From Aquatica leii (lineage: Eukaryota; Arthropoda; Insecta; Coleoptera; Lampyridae), in the NCBI GenBank assembly GCA_035610365.1, contig CM069435.1, positions 17,349,123 through 17,413,122 on the forward strand: a stretch of DNA of 64,000 nt, read 5' to 3'. The notes under the pieces are model-generated. The model did not search any database. It was not told the origin of the DNA and saw only the letters and a list, made by a program, of their open reading frames with translations. Position numbers and translations under genes: made by a program. Positions 1-11,862 of the stretch are shown piece by piece. The first letter of the stretch is position 1. Each line of letters begins with the position of its first letter.

Positions 1-547
1 ACGTGTCTGCTCTTGTTGAATTGTTAAATGTTTCTTAAGTACATCTCTTTTGAGTCGATAACTTGGAGCAAGCATTAAATACAAACACGAATTTTTAGAA
101 CTAATTTAGGGTTAAATGAATAGGATATTTGTGAGATGAACGATTAATCTCAAAAACTCAAAGACACACCTGCGAGTGTATCAGTGAAAAAATCAGTTAG
201 AAGCTTGGCGCATTCTGTTTAGAATAATGATTAAACGAACTATACGCAACATTACTTGTGACATCATTATATATGTGTTTATTACACTTTTGGCAATTTT
301 AGGAGAAAACCGTAAGTAATCCTTTTTTATTACCTCATATGTACAAAGAGAAGTTATGATTTTAAGTGTAGCAGTGCTGCGTATTTAGCAAGTTTAAGAA
401 AGGTTTATTTTGCAGCGTAAATTTTGATTTCGTTTCTTCCACTTTTAGTCTTGTGCGCACAAACTCACACACAATTTATACAAGAGTTTGGTGGTTTCTT
501 GTACAGTTTATTTTAAAGGTTCTCCCGTTGGCACTCTTTTAATTATT
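1..547. other. AT-rich non-coding stretch, presumed hig intron
   Basis: I see no long reading frame, terminal repeat or RNA-like structure here. The base composition resembles the other intronic stretches in the window. Confidence 0.4.
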
Positions 548-1798
548 TTTTACAAGCTTATAGGTCTTACGAACCTTGCACGGCCAACTCACACAGTCGG
601 AGATAGGGGAGGTACAAATAAATAAGAGTTAAAGGGAATCAGATCTTTTATAAACAAAACATCCATCTCGATCATGACAGAAAGTTCAAGCTTGTAACGA
701 ATTTCAGGTTCGTAATCCTTATTACCCTGGTGTTCGTGTAACCAACAAAAAGAAAAATATATTACCATAAAGAAAAGACAAAATAGGTATCACAACTTTA
801 ATTTAATAACGTAGTTTATTAACAACGAGTGTCAGAAATTCTCAATCCATAAATGCCGGAAGTATCGGCAACACACAATACATAAGTTTACACAATGTCG
901 ATAGCGAAGAAAATTACATAACCAATATCGTTTGTACACAGCATGCGATACACACAAAATAATTAGTGAAACTATCTCAATGGTATTGAAACAATGATTG
1001 TAATTACGTAAGTTAAAATAAACAAAATAAACTTACCCACAATCCAGTACCTACTTGTTCGAAGAAAACGTTTTCCTCGTTGAGTCAGGCTGGAATAAAT
1101 TTGAATAGCAAATCGTGTCAACACAATGACTCACAAAAGCAAGATCTACAACATTGTTAATTACTACTAAAAGAAAGTACACATAAGAACCCGATTATCG
1201 AATGCTGTTGTACACATTCAGTGAAAGTTAGTTTCGCAGTTGTTTGCCGCATGAGTAAAATCTCAAAGAAAAGTTCTTGTCTTCGTTTTTAGTTTTAAAC
1301 GTAAGCCTTACAGAGTTATACTTGTCCCATGAAGGTAACATATTTGTCGATATTAACCCCTGATCGATAATGCATCGAAACATATAGCCAAAACGTGACG
1401 GGACGGTTATCAAATTAAGAAGGAAATTACCAAAGAATTCTGAAAACGGGTATGAACAGCTTACCCTGTAATGCATAAACTACTTTAAATGCGTAATGAA
1501 ATTGTAATTTCATTTCCACTAACATCGATGTTGTTAGAAACTTCAAATTTTAAACATCACATGCCATTTTAAGTAGTTGCCGGTTTAACATTTTGACAAG
1601 AAATGACAGTAAACAAAAACTCGGCAGAGGGCGTCAAAACCGAAATTTAATTTTAATTCAATCAATATACAGGGTATTACGTTATGAAATTTTTGCACGA
1701 AACAATTTTATAATTAGCATATCGAGAATTACCTACGACTCGCTCTCCGAAGCTCTTAGCTGCCGCCTATACTAAATTACAGTTATATTAACGTAACA
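548..1798. repeat. Degenerate LTR-like repeat, copy 1 (pairs with 54128-55555)
   Basis: The block is colinear and in the same orientation as the repeat at 54128-55555. Shared landmarks are the start (ACAAGCTT, then ACGAACCTTGCACGGCCAAC), a block ending in AATCGTGTCA near 1110, and GAGGGCGTCAAAACC near 1627. The left end reads TTTTAC where copy 2 has TGTTAC, and a GTAACA is present at 1793-1798. No target-site duplication is visible, so this older copy has decayed ends and its right boundary is uncertain. It has no convincing coding capacity. It is most simply a solo LTR of an unidentified LTR retrotransposon. Confidence 0.6.
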
Positions 1799-1944
1799 CA
1801 TTGTTTTCACCTGAATTTGACGTTGAGTATCACGCCTAAGTGTGTTGCTGGTTTAGTATGAATGATAATGTGTTTGTTGATTACTATTGATAAATAATCT
1901 ATTCTTTTATCGGTGAAGTTTATATGAGTAGCCTGTATCTCATT

Positions 1945-2640
1945 TATTTTAATCCGTTATTTTCTAGTCCAGATGCTGATTTTGTTGACAGCTGTTTGTA
2001 GTTACTTATATTTTGTTGCTTGTGGCAAGTAATGCAGTGTCATCAGCGAATGTAGCTGTTGTCACTCCATCACTCGTAAGTATGTCTGGTGTATCGTTGC
2101 TATAAAATTGATCCGAGAACGTGTCCTTGTAATACCTGCAGCAATATTTCTTAGTTTGGAGTATTCTTTACCATATCTCACTATAAATTGATGAATTGAT
2201 GTATTTAGAGAGTGGTTCTACCTGTCTTGGCAGATTTTTGGTTATTTTGTGTTTGAGTCACTAGTGTCGTACTAGTTGAAAAGCTTAAGCCATTTCTAAA
2301 TATATTAAGGCGCATTTTTTTTCTTTTAATTACATCAGTGATGCGGTGCACTTGATTAATGGTCGAGTGCATATTCCAAAATTCAAATTGATGAGTCAGG
2401 ATAAGTTGTTTTTCTTCAATGACTGATTTTAGTCTATAAAGAAACAGCGTCTCAAATAGTGTGGTTTGAGAATTATAATGACTTTTGCAATCTTCCATTG
2501 CATCGGTACGTATTGTAACCGTAATGCTGCATTGAATAGATGCGTAAGCTTCATTATTTTTCTTGTTGGTAGTTTCTTGAGCAGTTGTCTACTTATTAGA
2601 TCATAACTTTTGGCTCTTTGTAACTTTCTGTTGGAATTAT
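1945..2640 (-). pseudogene. Jockey-like non-LTR retrotransposon, reverse transcriptase fragment
   Basis: Read on the minus strand, the block gives a reverse transcriptase in order. First comes a stretch like ..YDLISRQLLKKLP.. and ..MQWKIAKV.. (2640-2480). Then follow FETLFLYRLKSVIEE and HQFEFWNMHSTINQVHRITD (2480-2330), a relic of the GVPQGS block (near 2120), and TATFADD, the YADD-type catalytic site (near 2040-2060), followed by TALLATS. The family is a LINE with apurinic endonuclease and reverse transcriptase that copies its RNA at a nicked chromosomal site. Only the reverse transcriptase middle remains. Frameshifts separate the blocks, and the fixed F-G-F of the HQFGFR motif is changed. 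Jockey-clade assignment rests on HQFGFR..HSTIxQVHR and TATFADD. Confidence 0.75.
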
Positions 2641-2879
2641 TGGCAAAACGATTTTGTTCTCCCAGGTGTTTATCTTTTATAGCTTTTCATTATCAGCTGG
2701 GTATGGTTGAAAACTATTCGCCTATCTACCATCATTCTTTCGAATGCGTGGGTTATGATGTGACCGTTTTAATATTCTTGTGGCTTTCCAAAGAAAGTAT
2801 TTGGTATATTTATCATCTGTTACTCTCTTTAGTAAATCAGTGAACGTACCGAAGTAAGATATTATCACGGATTGAAAGT

Positions 2880-3745
2880 AACAATGAAATCTTTACCAAC
2901 TCTGGAAGCTAAAAAATTTGGTAAGAAGTGGACCGTGTTTAAAAAAAGCCAAAACAGCTAAACAAAATATAATCATTGACAAGAAGACGGTTCCTAGCAA
3001 CTTAAAGAAGGATGGCAGCATTGTGATTGCAAAGGCTGACATGGGTAATGCAACTGTGGTCCTGGATGAGGTAACCTACAAACAGAAGATTACCCTACTA
3101 GATCCCAACGTCTAATTCAAATTTCAGAGAGATCCTACGCCAAAGATTACTCAAAGAGTAAAAGAAATTTTGAAGAGACGAACACTCCCGGAGGAAGATA
3201 AAAAATGGTTAATACCTAGAGATAGTCGCACATCTTGACTATATATGCTAGCAAAGATTCACAAGGAAGGAATACTACTTCGCCGTATTGTTAACAGTAT
3301 TGGATCGCCAACCTACGGTTTAGCCAAATACCTAGTAAATATGTTAAAATACACAGATAAGATGTTATCATACGTGAAACATTTTGAAGAATTTAACTGA
3401 TTAAGACCACATATTGGTGAGTTTTGATGTGACTTTGTTCTTTGGCAATATACCCATTTCTGAGCACATTAACAAACAATACATAAAGTTTACTATGGAA
3501 ACAGAAAAAGAAAATTACCGTTCTTGAATGTACAGGAAGAAAACTTATACGAATAGGTACTTACATGCTACATCACATCACTATCACGATGCCAAAGATC
3601 TGGAAGGAGAATAACAATACGTCAAGGAAGCACTGAAAAGGAATGGTTATAAAGACACTGAGATAAGAAACGCTTTTAGAAAACCTGGACTCAAAACGAC
3701 AATCATGGTAAGGGAATCCACCTCTAGGATTTGCACGCTTGGCGG
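2880..3745 (+). pseudogene. Penelope-like element (PLE) fragment with decayed reverse transcriptase
   Basis: Translation in shifting frames gives the hallmarks of Penelope-like reverse transcriptases. These are IVIAKADMGNATVVLDEVTY (about 3022-3085), a block near LPEEDKKWL, then KIHKEGILLRRIVNSIGSP.TYGLAKYL (3250-3345), SFDVT (near 3420), and NRYLHATSHHYHDAKDLEG (about 3550-3610), which normally joins the reverse transcriptase to the GIY-YIG endonuclease. The catalytic core between SFDVT and the NRYLHATSHH block is mostly missing. There are several in-frame stops (for example after DPNV at 3113). PLEs are retroelements that combine a telomerase-like reverse transcriptase with a GIY-YIG nuclease. 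This copy is dead. Confidence 0.8.
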
Positions 3746-3799
3746 AACAACAGAAAAATACTAATATTTTAACCCAAAAAAAAACATAAAAGGAGCTTC

Positions 3800-4990
3800 A
3801 GCAGTAGATGTTTGAGAACATTTTGCATGATCAGCTCATCACTTATATCGACCAGGCGCAATTTTTGGTTGCAAATCAGTTTAGGCCTAACCATAGCTGT
3901 ACCACAGCTTTTCTCAATGTGACTGATGACTTCAGAGCATCTGCTGATATAGACAATGGTGTGGTATTGGCGCTTCCGGACATAAGTAACTCCTTTGGCC
4001 CAATTCATCATTTTTATTTGTTAACAAAACTATATAACAGCTATTCATTGTCCTCTTTATTTTGCAAAATGTTGTTTTCCTATCTTACTGGTAAAACTCA
4101 ATAAATCCAGTAAGGCAATTCTTTGTCTGCCTTGCGATCATTGTTGTGTGATGTGTCACAGGGAGAAATCCTGTCGCCTCTATTATTTTTTTTTATATAA
4201 AATCTTCCTAGCAAATTAAATGCCTGCAAATACCATTTGTTTACAGATGATATGCAAGTCTATAGTGAGGTCGATAAAGTTGATCCCGAAGTTGGATTAT
4301 TAAATCTTAACCAAGGCAATGAGGAATTTTGAAGTAGTGTCAGTTCAACGACCTTAAGTTGCCCGGTTATGCTAAAATTATTGTCAAGGGAATATTGGTT
4401 CCTTTTTTCTAGGGGGTGAAGGATTTAAGGGTCATCTTTAATAACCGACTTTCATGGGTAGATCATGTTTCCTACTTATGTCGCCGTGTTTACTCAGCTC
4501 TTCACTCCCTCCGTAGACTGTCAAAAGTTGCCCCAGAATGGATTTGTCTGCGATTGGTTCTTTTTTTAATCCTCCTATTGTTTCTCCATTGTGACCCTGT
4601 TTTTTTTTAATGTTGACTCTAAAGTCTCATCGCCGCCTTACCGTTGCATTTAACTCTTGTGCCTTTTATGTGTACAACTTTAAACTCCGTTTTTCTTCCA
4701 AATTTATCTGTACCGATTTCAATATTTACTTACGTTTTTATATGTCTGTGTTTGTTTTTAAAATACTAAAGAATCATTGCCTTTCTTACCTTTAAAACAT
4801 CATGTCGTTCAAACTTTAATTTGTTCTCGATAAGAATCAAAATCATGGCTGGTTCCTTTGCTGTGTTAGCTGCAAAACTGTAGAAATTCTTTCCGTTACT
4901 GGTCTGCTATTTTGTGTTGCTGTCTTTCTTGAATTCGGTTTAGAATTTAGAATCTTAAGCGTTCGCGGTTTTCTAGGTTACGATTATAAG
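3800..4990 (+). pseudogene. CR1/Jockey-superfamily non-LTR retrotransposon, reverse transcriptase to C-terminus
   Basis: The plus strand encodes a broken LINE reverse transcriptase: FENILHDQL (3808), ANQFRPNHSCTTAFLNVTDD, LPDISNSFGPIHH (a decayed LLDFSKAFDTVDH), FSYLTGKTQ, VSQGEILSPLLF (near 4155), HLFTDDMQVY (the YADD box as FTDD, near 4236), then KDLRVIFNNRLSWVDHVSYLCRR (4416-4485) and SALHSLRRLSKVAP. Weaker C-terminal similarity (a block like AVxAAKLWNSLP) extends to about 4990. It carries multiple stops and frameshifts. It lies immediately downstream of the PLE fragment in the same orientation, and no target-site duplication could be found. The exact clade is uncertain (CR1- or L2-like). 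Confidence 0.75.
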
Positions 4991-4999
4991 CGACTTTCG

Positions 5000-5540
5000 G
5001 CTTAGACTCAAACAAACTGACGTTTTGCAAGACATTGCAGCTTGCATCGTCGAAGTGGTAAGTGTCACTGGTTTGATAGTTCTGGTTGTGGGGAGGCCTA
5101 ATAGGACTCATATATTTATTTTTCTTTATTTTTTGAACTATCTAGTTGGTTTCTTTAGTCAATTCTTCTTCGTCGGTGTAATATTCGATTTTCTCCTCTA
5201 CTATCTGCTTTGCTTCGGGCTCTGCTGCAATTTTTTCTAGGTTTTGCTCTCGTAGCTTTAGCTGATTGGTGCTCTCTTGTAACGGATTATTATTAGTAAC
5301 TGCTTGTTGCCACGCATTCTAAAGGTTGTGCTTATTTTGGGTTTTTAGCTGGTTTTTCTGAAGAAAATTCTTTTTTTTTTAATTTATATTAGGCGTTGGC
5401 TTGCTGCAAGCTCAAGTGATCCAGCCCATGTATGTGGATAAGTTCAGACCGCGTTTTGATGACTGCTCTTTGAGTGCAAGCCGGATGGCAGGCTGGTAGT
5501 GTTCAAGAATTCGCGTTTTTCATAGCTTTTCTTTTTTCTT
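5000..5540. other. Stretch without recognisable gene
   Basis: Low-complexity T-rich runs and short frames only. It may include the 3' tail of the preceding LINE and the 3' tail of the minus-strand R1-like element that follows. Confidence 0.3.
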
Positions 5541-5544
5541 TATA

Positions 5545-5998
5545 GTTTCTGTGAGGAAGCTGTTTATTTCAATCTACGCCGATTTGCTACTTAGCATCGA
5601 CTTAACAATGTTGACCTTGTTACAATCGTGTTTATCGATTAGAAACGTCCTTTCTTTATGCCATTGTCTGCATTCAAAAACTGTGTGGTTGGCGTCGTTG
5701 TTAGATTCTTCACACAGGAAGCACGATGGGTTTTTTTAAAAACAATTTAGATAATTTCCAAAACAACCAAGGCCGGTGAATGCTTGCATGCTGTGGAAGT
5801 TAAGCAATCCGTGCTTTAGGATATAATTCCCATCTTGCCTGCCGTTTTAGTAAGGGCTCCGCCTTCCTGGCTGACTTTGGAACCCATCGTCTTGCGTTGC
5901 TTCTTTCCTCCGCCAGTAAATCTATGGGAACGCAGACTGCTAGGACTCGAACAGCTTCCAGAGACACCGTCATACAAGCGGCGGTAATCCTGTGTTAC
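5545..5998 (-). pseudogene. R1-like LINE, C-terminal domain block (part 3 of a split copy)
   Basis: On the minus strand this block reads MTVSLEAVRVLAVCVPIDLLAEER (like YRTVSxEAxxVLAGxxPIDLLxxER of R1-type LINEs). It then reads KHGLLNFHSMQAFTGLGCFGNYL (like RHGxLTYxLTQxLTGHGCFGxYL), and then a zinc knuckle CFLCEESNNDANHTVFEC (C-x2-C-x8-H-x4-C) at about 5670-5735. These three blocks in this order form the region after the reverse transcriptase in R1-clade ORF2. They are the expected continuation of the reverse transcriptase at 9050-10580. The frame changes within the block and it is not functional. Just beyond its 5' side a 1.8-kb insertion begins. Confidence 0.75.
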
Positions 5999-7792
5999 AT
6001 GCAAAAGTTGAAACAATGACTCTTGCCAGAAATAAAGTAACATAAACGAAGTTTTGCCGGTGCACAGTGAAGACGAGGTGGATTATATTCAAGATTTCGT
6101 GATCGTTTTGGAAAACTTGAACGAAAACAAAATCAAAAATAAAAATTAAAGGGCGCCATGAAGGAGTAAAACTCAAGGGACTTCTGGCCTTTGCCAACCA
6201 CAAGCCCGCTTCTGAATCCCGCTCACTAAAATCTGAAATGAACTTAAATTTTATATAACGCGGAGGCCGACGGAATTAAAAGCTTGTTTACATTAACTAT
6301 TTAACACTTATTTGACACTCAAAACAAATAAAAACTATTGAAATTAACGCAAAATGATAATATTAACAAAACAAAAAAAATAAGCAACATAAAACCAAAA
6401 TAAAATTAACAAAAATAAAAAACAATTAGAGCTAATTGAATAAATGCAAAAAAATAAAGCAAAACCAAAATTTTAAAGAAATAAAACACATAAGAATACT
6501 GGTAAATCTTAATTACCTAAATGCACGGCCGTGTGCGCATTACATAGAAATTACTTAAACATAAAATGAAATAAATTCATTTATTATAAGTTTAATAGTA
6601 AAATTTTTTGGTTAACGTCAAACAAATTTTTAACACGGGATTATGTCATAGTTTCGACAAATACGGACAATAATCATTTATTAAATTACATTATCGATGA
6701 TATGGTTAATTCGCAACACTCCTTTTTTTTTAAAAACCAAACACTTAAATAAAATTCACAAACTTTAAGTAATCGGTACAAAATAGATACCTTAAATTGT
6801 CGTCATAAATTCAGAAAAGAACTTGTAGTTGGATCCTGGGTTGCCAGATGTAATTAGGAAGAAACGAATGGTTCCCCCATAAAAAAAACTATGGAACGTC
6901 GGAAGGTTTTCCATGAACCGCCACTAAGGCGAAAATTGGATTGTGAAACAGAAACCGGTATCCAGTGAAATTCAATAAGCCGTAATTGTTTTACGAAATA
7001 GGAAAGTTTTTAACTTGAACGATTGTTGAAGACTTCCGCGGTACTTCTTCATCTAAAGAGGGTGACTTTAACCCCTGACAACTACATTCCGATACTTAAG
7101 TCATTTTGTATGACTATCAGCCAACTAACTTCTTATTATCACCAAAATCACACATACATGTAACCCCATTCGATTACAATTTCCCCAATGACTGTGTTCG
7201 AAACTCCATGAAAGAAAACAATCTCATTGAGAAGTGCAACAAGGATGCAAACACATCAAATAATGTCACGCGTAAAAGTGTAAAATTGACAAAATATTAT
7301 ATTACGTTACTGTCTTAAAGATTAAACTGTCTAATAAATTAAAATAATGACTTAACTGCCACGTTGTTGGATTGAACTCACACAAGGAAACTAAGTACGA
7401 CTGCAGAATGCACTTAAAACAAAGAACTTTTAAACAAACTTAAAAATAAACAAACTACTAAAATGTATTTAATTACAATTATATCTCAGAAGGGAAACAT
7501 AAATTACCACTGGAATTTTGATCGAACAAAGAAATTGTCAAATAAACACAATCGCAGAATACAGATGATTAACAGCGTCACAAAATACAAAATTTTATCC
7601 ACAACTTAGAATATAAAAACGTAAAATGACTTCTTAAAATCAATCTAAAATCCATAAAACAAATCCAAAATACAAGAAATGAATATCGTGAATACAAATA
7701 CCGGGTCTGTCTCGAAAATAATCAAATAAGTAATTATTTATTTTAAACGACGGTTACATTTGAGGGCCACTTTACGCTAGTTTTTTCTGCCA
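5999..7792. mobile_element. Unclassified 1.79-kb insertion flanked by a 14-bp direct repeat
   Basis: The 14-mer taatcctgtgttac occurs at 5985-5998 and again at 7793-7806. In the R1-like reading frame the left copy encodes the VTQDY segment, so this looks like a target-site duplication made when about 1.79 kb entered the R1 copy. The insert has no long frame and is very AT-rich in the middle (about 6300-6800). It contains the motif AGGGCGCCA near 6150, which recurs elsewhere in the window. A 14-bp duplication fits a non-LTR or PLE-type insertion better than an LTR element. The element type is unknown. Confidence 0.4.
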
Positions 7793-7806
7793 TAATCCTG
7801 TGTTAC

Positions 7807-9045
7807 TGCTAACGCTGGCGCGAACAAACATAGGCTGGGTAGCAATGCGAAAAAAAACCCAAGTCGACTAGGCCAACAGAAGCAGGCCAACTAGCTCCAG
7901 TCGTGAGGGCGTAGATAATAATTTTCTTTATTTTTCAAGAAGATTCAATTATAAGGGCGCCACCGAATTAACCTCAATTCGCAAACGTAACCCGGAACGT
8001 TTCCCAGGTCTGCGGGTACCTAGCCACTATATTTCCGTCTATGTAAAGCCTACTAATATGGATACCAACTACAAGCACTAAAAGCTTTCTTTTAAGGGTG
8101 GGAAAAGTTAAAATAGCAGTAAAAAGCGTTAAGCGACAAAAGGAATATTAATTAAAGTTTTAAAGCAAAATTAAATAAAATACCGATAACGCAGTTGCCT
8201 GTTTTTCGAGTATACACCTTAAAATATGTTTAAGCATAACAATAAAAAAAAAACAAAAACGGCCCAAATCAATCTCGATATAAGCGCTTGTATCGTTACA
8301 TGCCGTACGCTAATGAACTATATCTATCTACGCATAAATTTTGAAGGAATACAGGTAATTGTGCTTAACTAATAATAACTACGCATGCTCAAGTACATGC
8401 CATGCTTAACGAACTAAATTAATAAAAATAAAATTAAGAAAGTTTTATAGCTTATCTTGGGTTCCTGAATCTGCGGTAAATTAACCAGGGCTACAAGTAG
8501 CAAGAATTTAGGTTCCTCCCGTAGTAGCAGCAACAATAAAACCACCAAACATTAACTGGTTGAATCACGCCTACTATCTCTGACAATTAAAGTCGTTGCG
8601 TGGGGATACAACTTCCGTTTCGCTACTAAACTACCGGAAACGGTTACCTAATGACATGCGAATTACAATACGCAAAAAAAACTAAGAGTAGCCAAGACAG
8701 TCCTTACAGAGTTATGATTTATCTAAGGGTACTACTGCTTCGAAATCCGCTAATGCGAGTGAAGACACCAAAACTACTATTGGAATTCTTCATAAAGAGC
8801 AAGTAGTAGGCGAATTTTGAAATGTTAAAATCCCAAACTAGTGGATGCATAAACAAAATGCAGCTGGTTCCAAAAATTCGCTGTTCTCGTGTTGTATATA
8901 AAGATGGCTACCTCTTAATGCATTTTTATCTTAAAGCATGCGTATAACGTAAAGTTGGTTTAACTTGTAAATAGTGTTTCACGTCCCGGACAAAGCTTAG
9001 AAAATAAGTAATGCATCGAAAATTATGGATAAGAATAATTAAACA
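7807..9045. other. Unassigned AT-rich segment between two R1-like blocks
   Basis: The R1-like gene should need only about 100 bp between its blocks at 9050 and 5998, yet over 1.2 kb of unrelated sequence lies here. It includes AAGGGCGCCACC near 7957 and no coding frame. A second, unidentified insertion is the simplest reading. The first about 60 bp (7807-7865) may still be R1-like sequence. Confidence 0.3.
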
Positions 9046-9049
9046 AAAT

Positions 9050-10580
9050 GATCGTAACACCTGTATCTCGCGATCTTCAAAGCAGAATGCCATACAGGGG
9101 CCTCGTAGAAGAAGGTTGACATAACAGTCAGCATTATTAATCTCCCGTTGACCGCACGATGTCCTTTCACATTTGGCATTAATTTTGCCAAGGCCACCAA
9201 TCTACTGTCTGCTTTGATAGCTTGACATGCGGTCCAAAGTTCAGGTTTTTGTCTAGCATCTCTCCCAGGTATTTCATGGTATCTCTTGTTGGAGCTTCGA
9301 CTCTTTTATGCGTGAAACTAATTGGTTCCAGAATTGATCTGTCTGTGAAAGCGATCTCCTCAGTTTTGTCAACCGTGAAGTTGTTGCTCTCGAACGAATA
9401 ATCCACTAGTTCTAAACTATGGTTAACGGCTAATTTTAAGGATTGTGTGTTGAATCCCTGCATGAAAATAGCTAAATCATCAGCAAATACCGTAAGTTGA
9501 ATTTGTCCTGAGAGGTTAAAGTTTAACAGGTTATTAAATAATATGTTCCATAATGTGGGGCCTAGGATGGAACCCTGTGGGACCCCACACGTCATCTGGT
9601 GTTTTAGCGATTGATTTTTGCCGTCTAAATAAATTATTGAGCTATCCACAAATAGTCTGCAACAATCTTAACTAGGTTTGGGTTGATGTTCATTATTTTC
9701 ATTGCTTTGATTAGGGGTTTCCAGGGGACGGCGTTAAAGGCGTTTTTGTTATCTATCGATGCCAGTATCAAATAGGGACGCTGGTATCGATAGATAACAA
9801 GAAAGGCTTGGTTCTTCGGGTGCCTTCCCTTGCTGCCGAGGCTAAGTCTCGTATATGGTTTAGTGCATCACAGTGGATCTATTTTTCCTAAACCCGAATT
9901 GGCGTGTCGAAAGATCGCCCTGCCAAAAACTTTTCGTAGAGCTTTCCTTTATAATTTATACGAGATATTGGCCTGTAACCATTTTGTTTTTTGGGGATCA
10001 GTACCACATATGCCGTCTTCCATGTTTTTGTAAAGGTGCCTTTGTAAAGTTCTTCGTTCATTAGTTTTAAGATTGTTTCATTGTAAACCGTGGCTACAGT
10101 CTTGATGACCTCGTTAGGGATGCCATCCGGTCTAGGAGCTTTTTTGGTTCTCATACTGGACAGCGCTTCCGGTAGTTCTTCAAAGTTGAAGGAGAAAGGA
10201 GGAGTTGTCTCTTCAAAATGCCATGTAATTTTTAGATGTCTGGGAAAGAAATTCTTAATCATTTCTTTTGCTTCGGTAACCGATGGAGCAGGTTGATTTT
10301 TTTCTAGCTTAAATTTTTTGGAAACGAGTTTATAAGCTGTGCTCTACGGGTTGTTGTCCAGTTCCTTGCAAATATCCTCCTACGTTTTATTTTTGGTTTT
10401 TTTGATAGCATCTTTATATATAGTTGGCCCTGGTTTGTTTTAGTGTTTCGAGAACAGTAAGTGACACACCTACCTTCCTACTTCGAGACGCTTTCTTGCG
10501 ATTATCGATACAAATATTTCTAAAGCGCTCTAATTCTTCGGACCACCAGTAGAGTGCATTATGTTTTATTTATTCCTGTT
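9050..10580 (-). pseudogene. R1-like LINE, endonuclease-RT linker and reverse transcriptase
   Basis: Minus-strand translation gives, from 10580 downwards, a YWWSEELERFR linker block and KAPRPDGIPNEVIK (near 10130). Next are KTAYVVLIPK and YRPISRI (near 10010), FRKNRST (near 9885), and SIDNKNAFNAVPW (near 9730, the IKNAFNSARW box). Then come CGVPQGSILGPTLWNILF (near 9570), FADDLAIF (near 9485, catalytic aspartates present) and MKYLGEMLD.K (near 9260). At the end is PNVKGHRAVNGRL and APVWHSALK (9060-9180). Order and wording fit R1-clade ORF2. The longest uninterrupted part is 156 codons (9179-9649). The copy is broken by frameshifts, a palindromic insertion at 9746-9800 and loss of the endonuclease. 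Confidence 0.85.
9746..9800. repeat. Near-perfect palindrome inside the R1-like reverse transcriptase
   Basis: The arms 9746-9765 and 9781-9800 are inverted copies with one mismatch in 20, around a 15-nt spacer. The palindrome sits exactly in the codons for the LSID(N)KNAF box and interrupts it. The extra bases are absent from the expected motif. Confidence 0.8.
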
Positions 10581-10589
10581 CTTGTTTTG

Positions 10590-11854
10590 GGCTTTTGCGA
10601 GCTTTTTGGCAGCTGCAGAATTAGTTGATCAATATTTAATACTACGGATGCAAAACGGTTTTCAATGCATGTTTAAATTAGATCATACGTAAAGAAATTT
10701 TTTAAAGAATATTTTCTAAGATGCAATAGTTACACGGTTATACCACAACAAACAGTATTTTTGCGCTTAGATAAAGCTCAACTCATAAATATTATTAGTG
10801 CACCTCAATATAAAATTTCTCATTACTTTGTTACTCAAACATTTAATCCTTTTAAAAATGCATTAAACTAGAAATGTAATTTAAACCTTTCTTTGTAAAA
10901 ATTTCTGCGCGAACGGCGACTTTAAAGTAGAACCCTGAAACTTTTTTTTTTGTATAAAGACGCACGACCTTTTTAAATTATTTTTACTTTGATGTAAACT
11001 TTTCTATTTGGAATTAAATGAATAGGCAACGGAAAAATTTTAAGCGCGTTAATAGTATGTAAAGTGTTTACCTTTAAAGCCCTCTAAATAGATTAAAGGA
11101 AAGGTTGAACTTCACAAACTCTTCAGTAAGTCAGCATTTACGTTGTAACCCTCCTATTAAAGTCTAAATTACTCTTGATCGTATTATGGAGGTGTAAATT
11201 TATGCATAAACGCGCAGTTCTCGTATAAGTTGAACATAAAACCAACATTGCATTTTGCATTTTATATCAAAAACAAGTAACTTTAGATATGAGTTAATTT
11301 TATTCGGTTAACTTGTAAACAAGCGCTAAACATAATTTCTAACTAGAAATTTAATTTAAATTCTAAGAAGTCGTTTGAGTATATAGGGAATGCTTTGTTT
11401 CTACCATTTAATGGTGGGTATGTTAAGTTTATGAACAATTTACTTTAAAGGACAACATCGTAGAATACTTAACATACGAAATTGTCCAGAAGGGTGATTA
11501 AAATTATTCTTATGTTGTTACTATACTGTCTAAAGTGTACTTTAGATCTTATCTTGTATAATTAATTTTAATTGATACTCATCGAAGACTGCTATTAAAA
11601 ATTAACGGTTATGTAAACATTATTTTATCATCCACTGTATACAGTACTTTACAACGCTATAATCTTAATTGGAGTAATTATATTACTCTAATGTTTCTGA
11701 ATTTGAGTGTAATAACTTAAGCAATTACTGTAAATAACTGTTTTTGTTTTACTTTACATCTCAGCTATGTTCAGTTTTACGCTTTTAAATCTGAAAGGTT
11801 CTCAGAAACCGTAAAATGGATCTCATAGATTTGGATGATGTGATCTCTACCATC
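10590..11854. other. Non-coding AT-rich stretch, presumed intron
   Basis: No frame above background, no terminal repeats and no recognised element between the R1-like block and the hAT element. Confidence 0.4.
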
Positions 11855-11862
11855 ATATAGAC

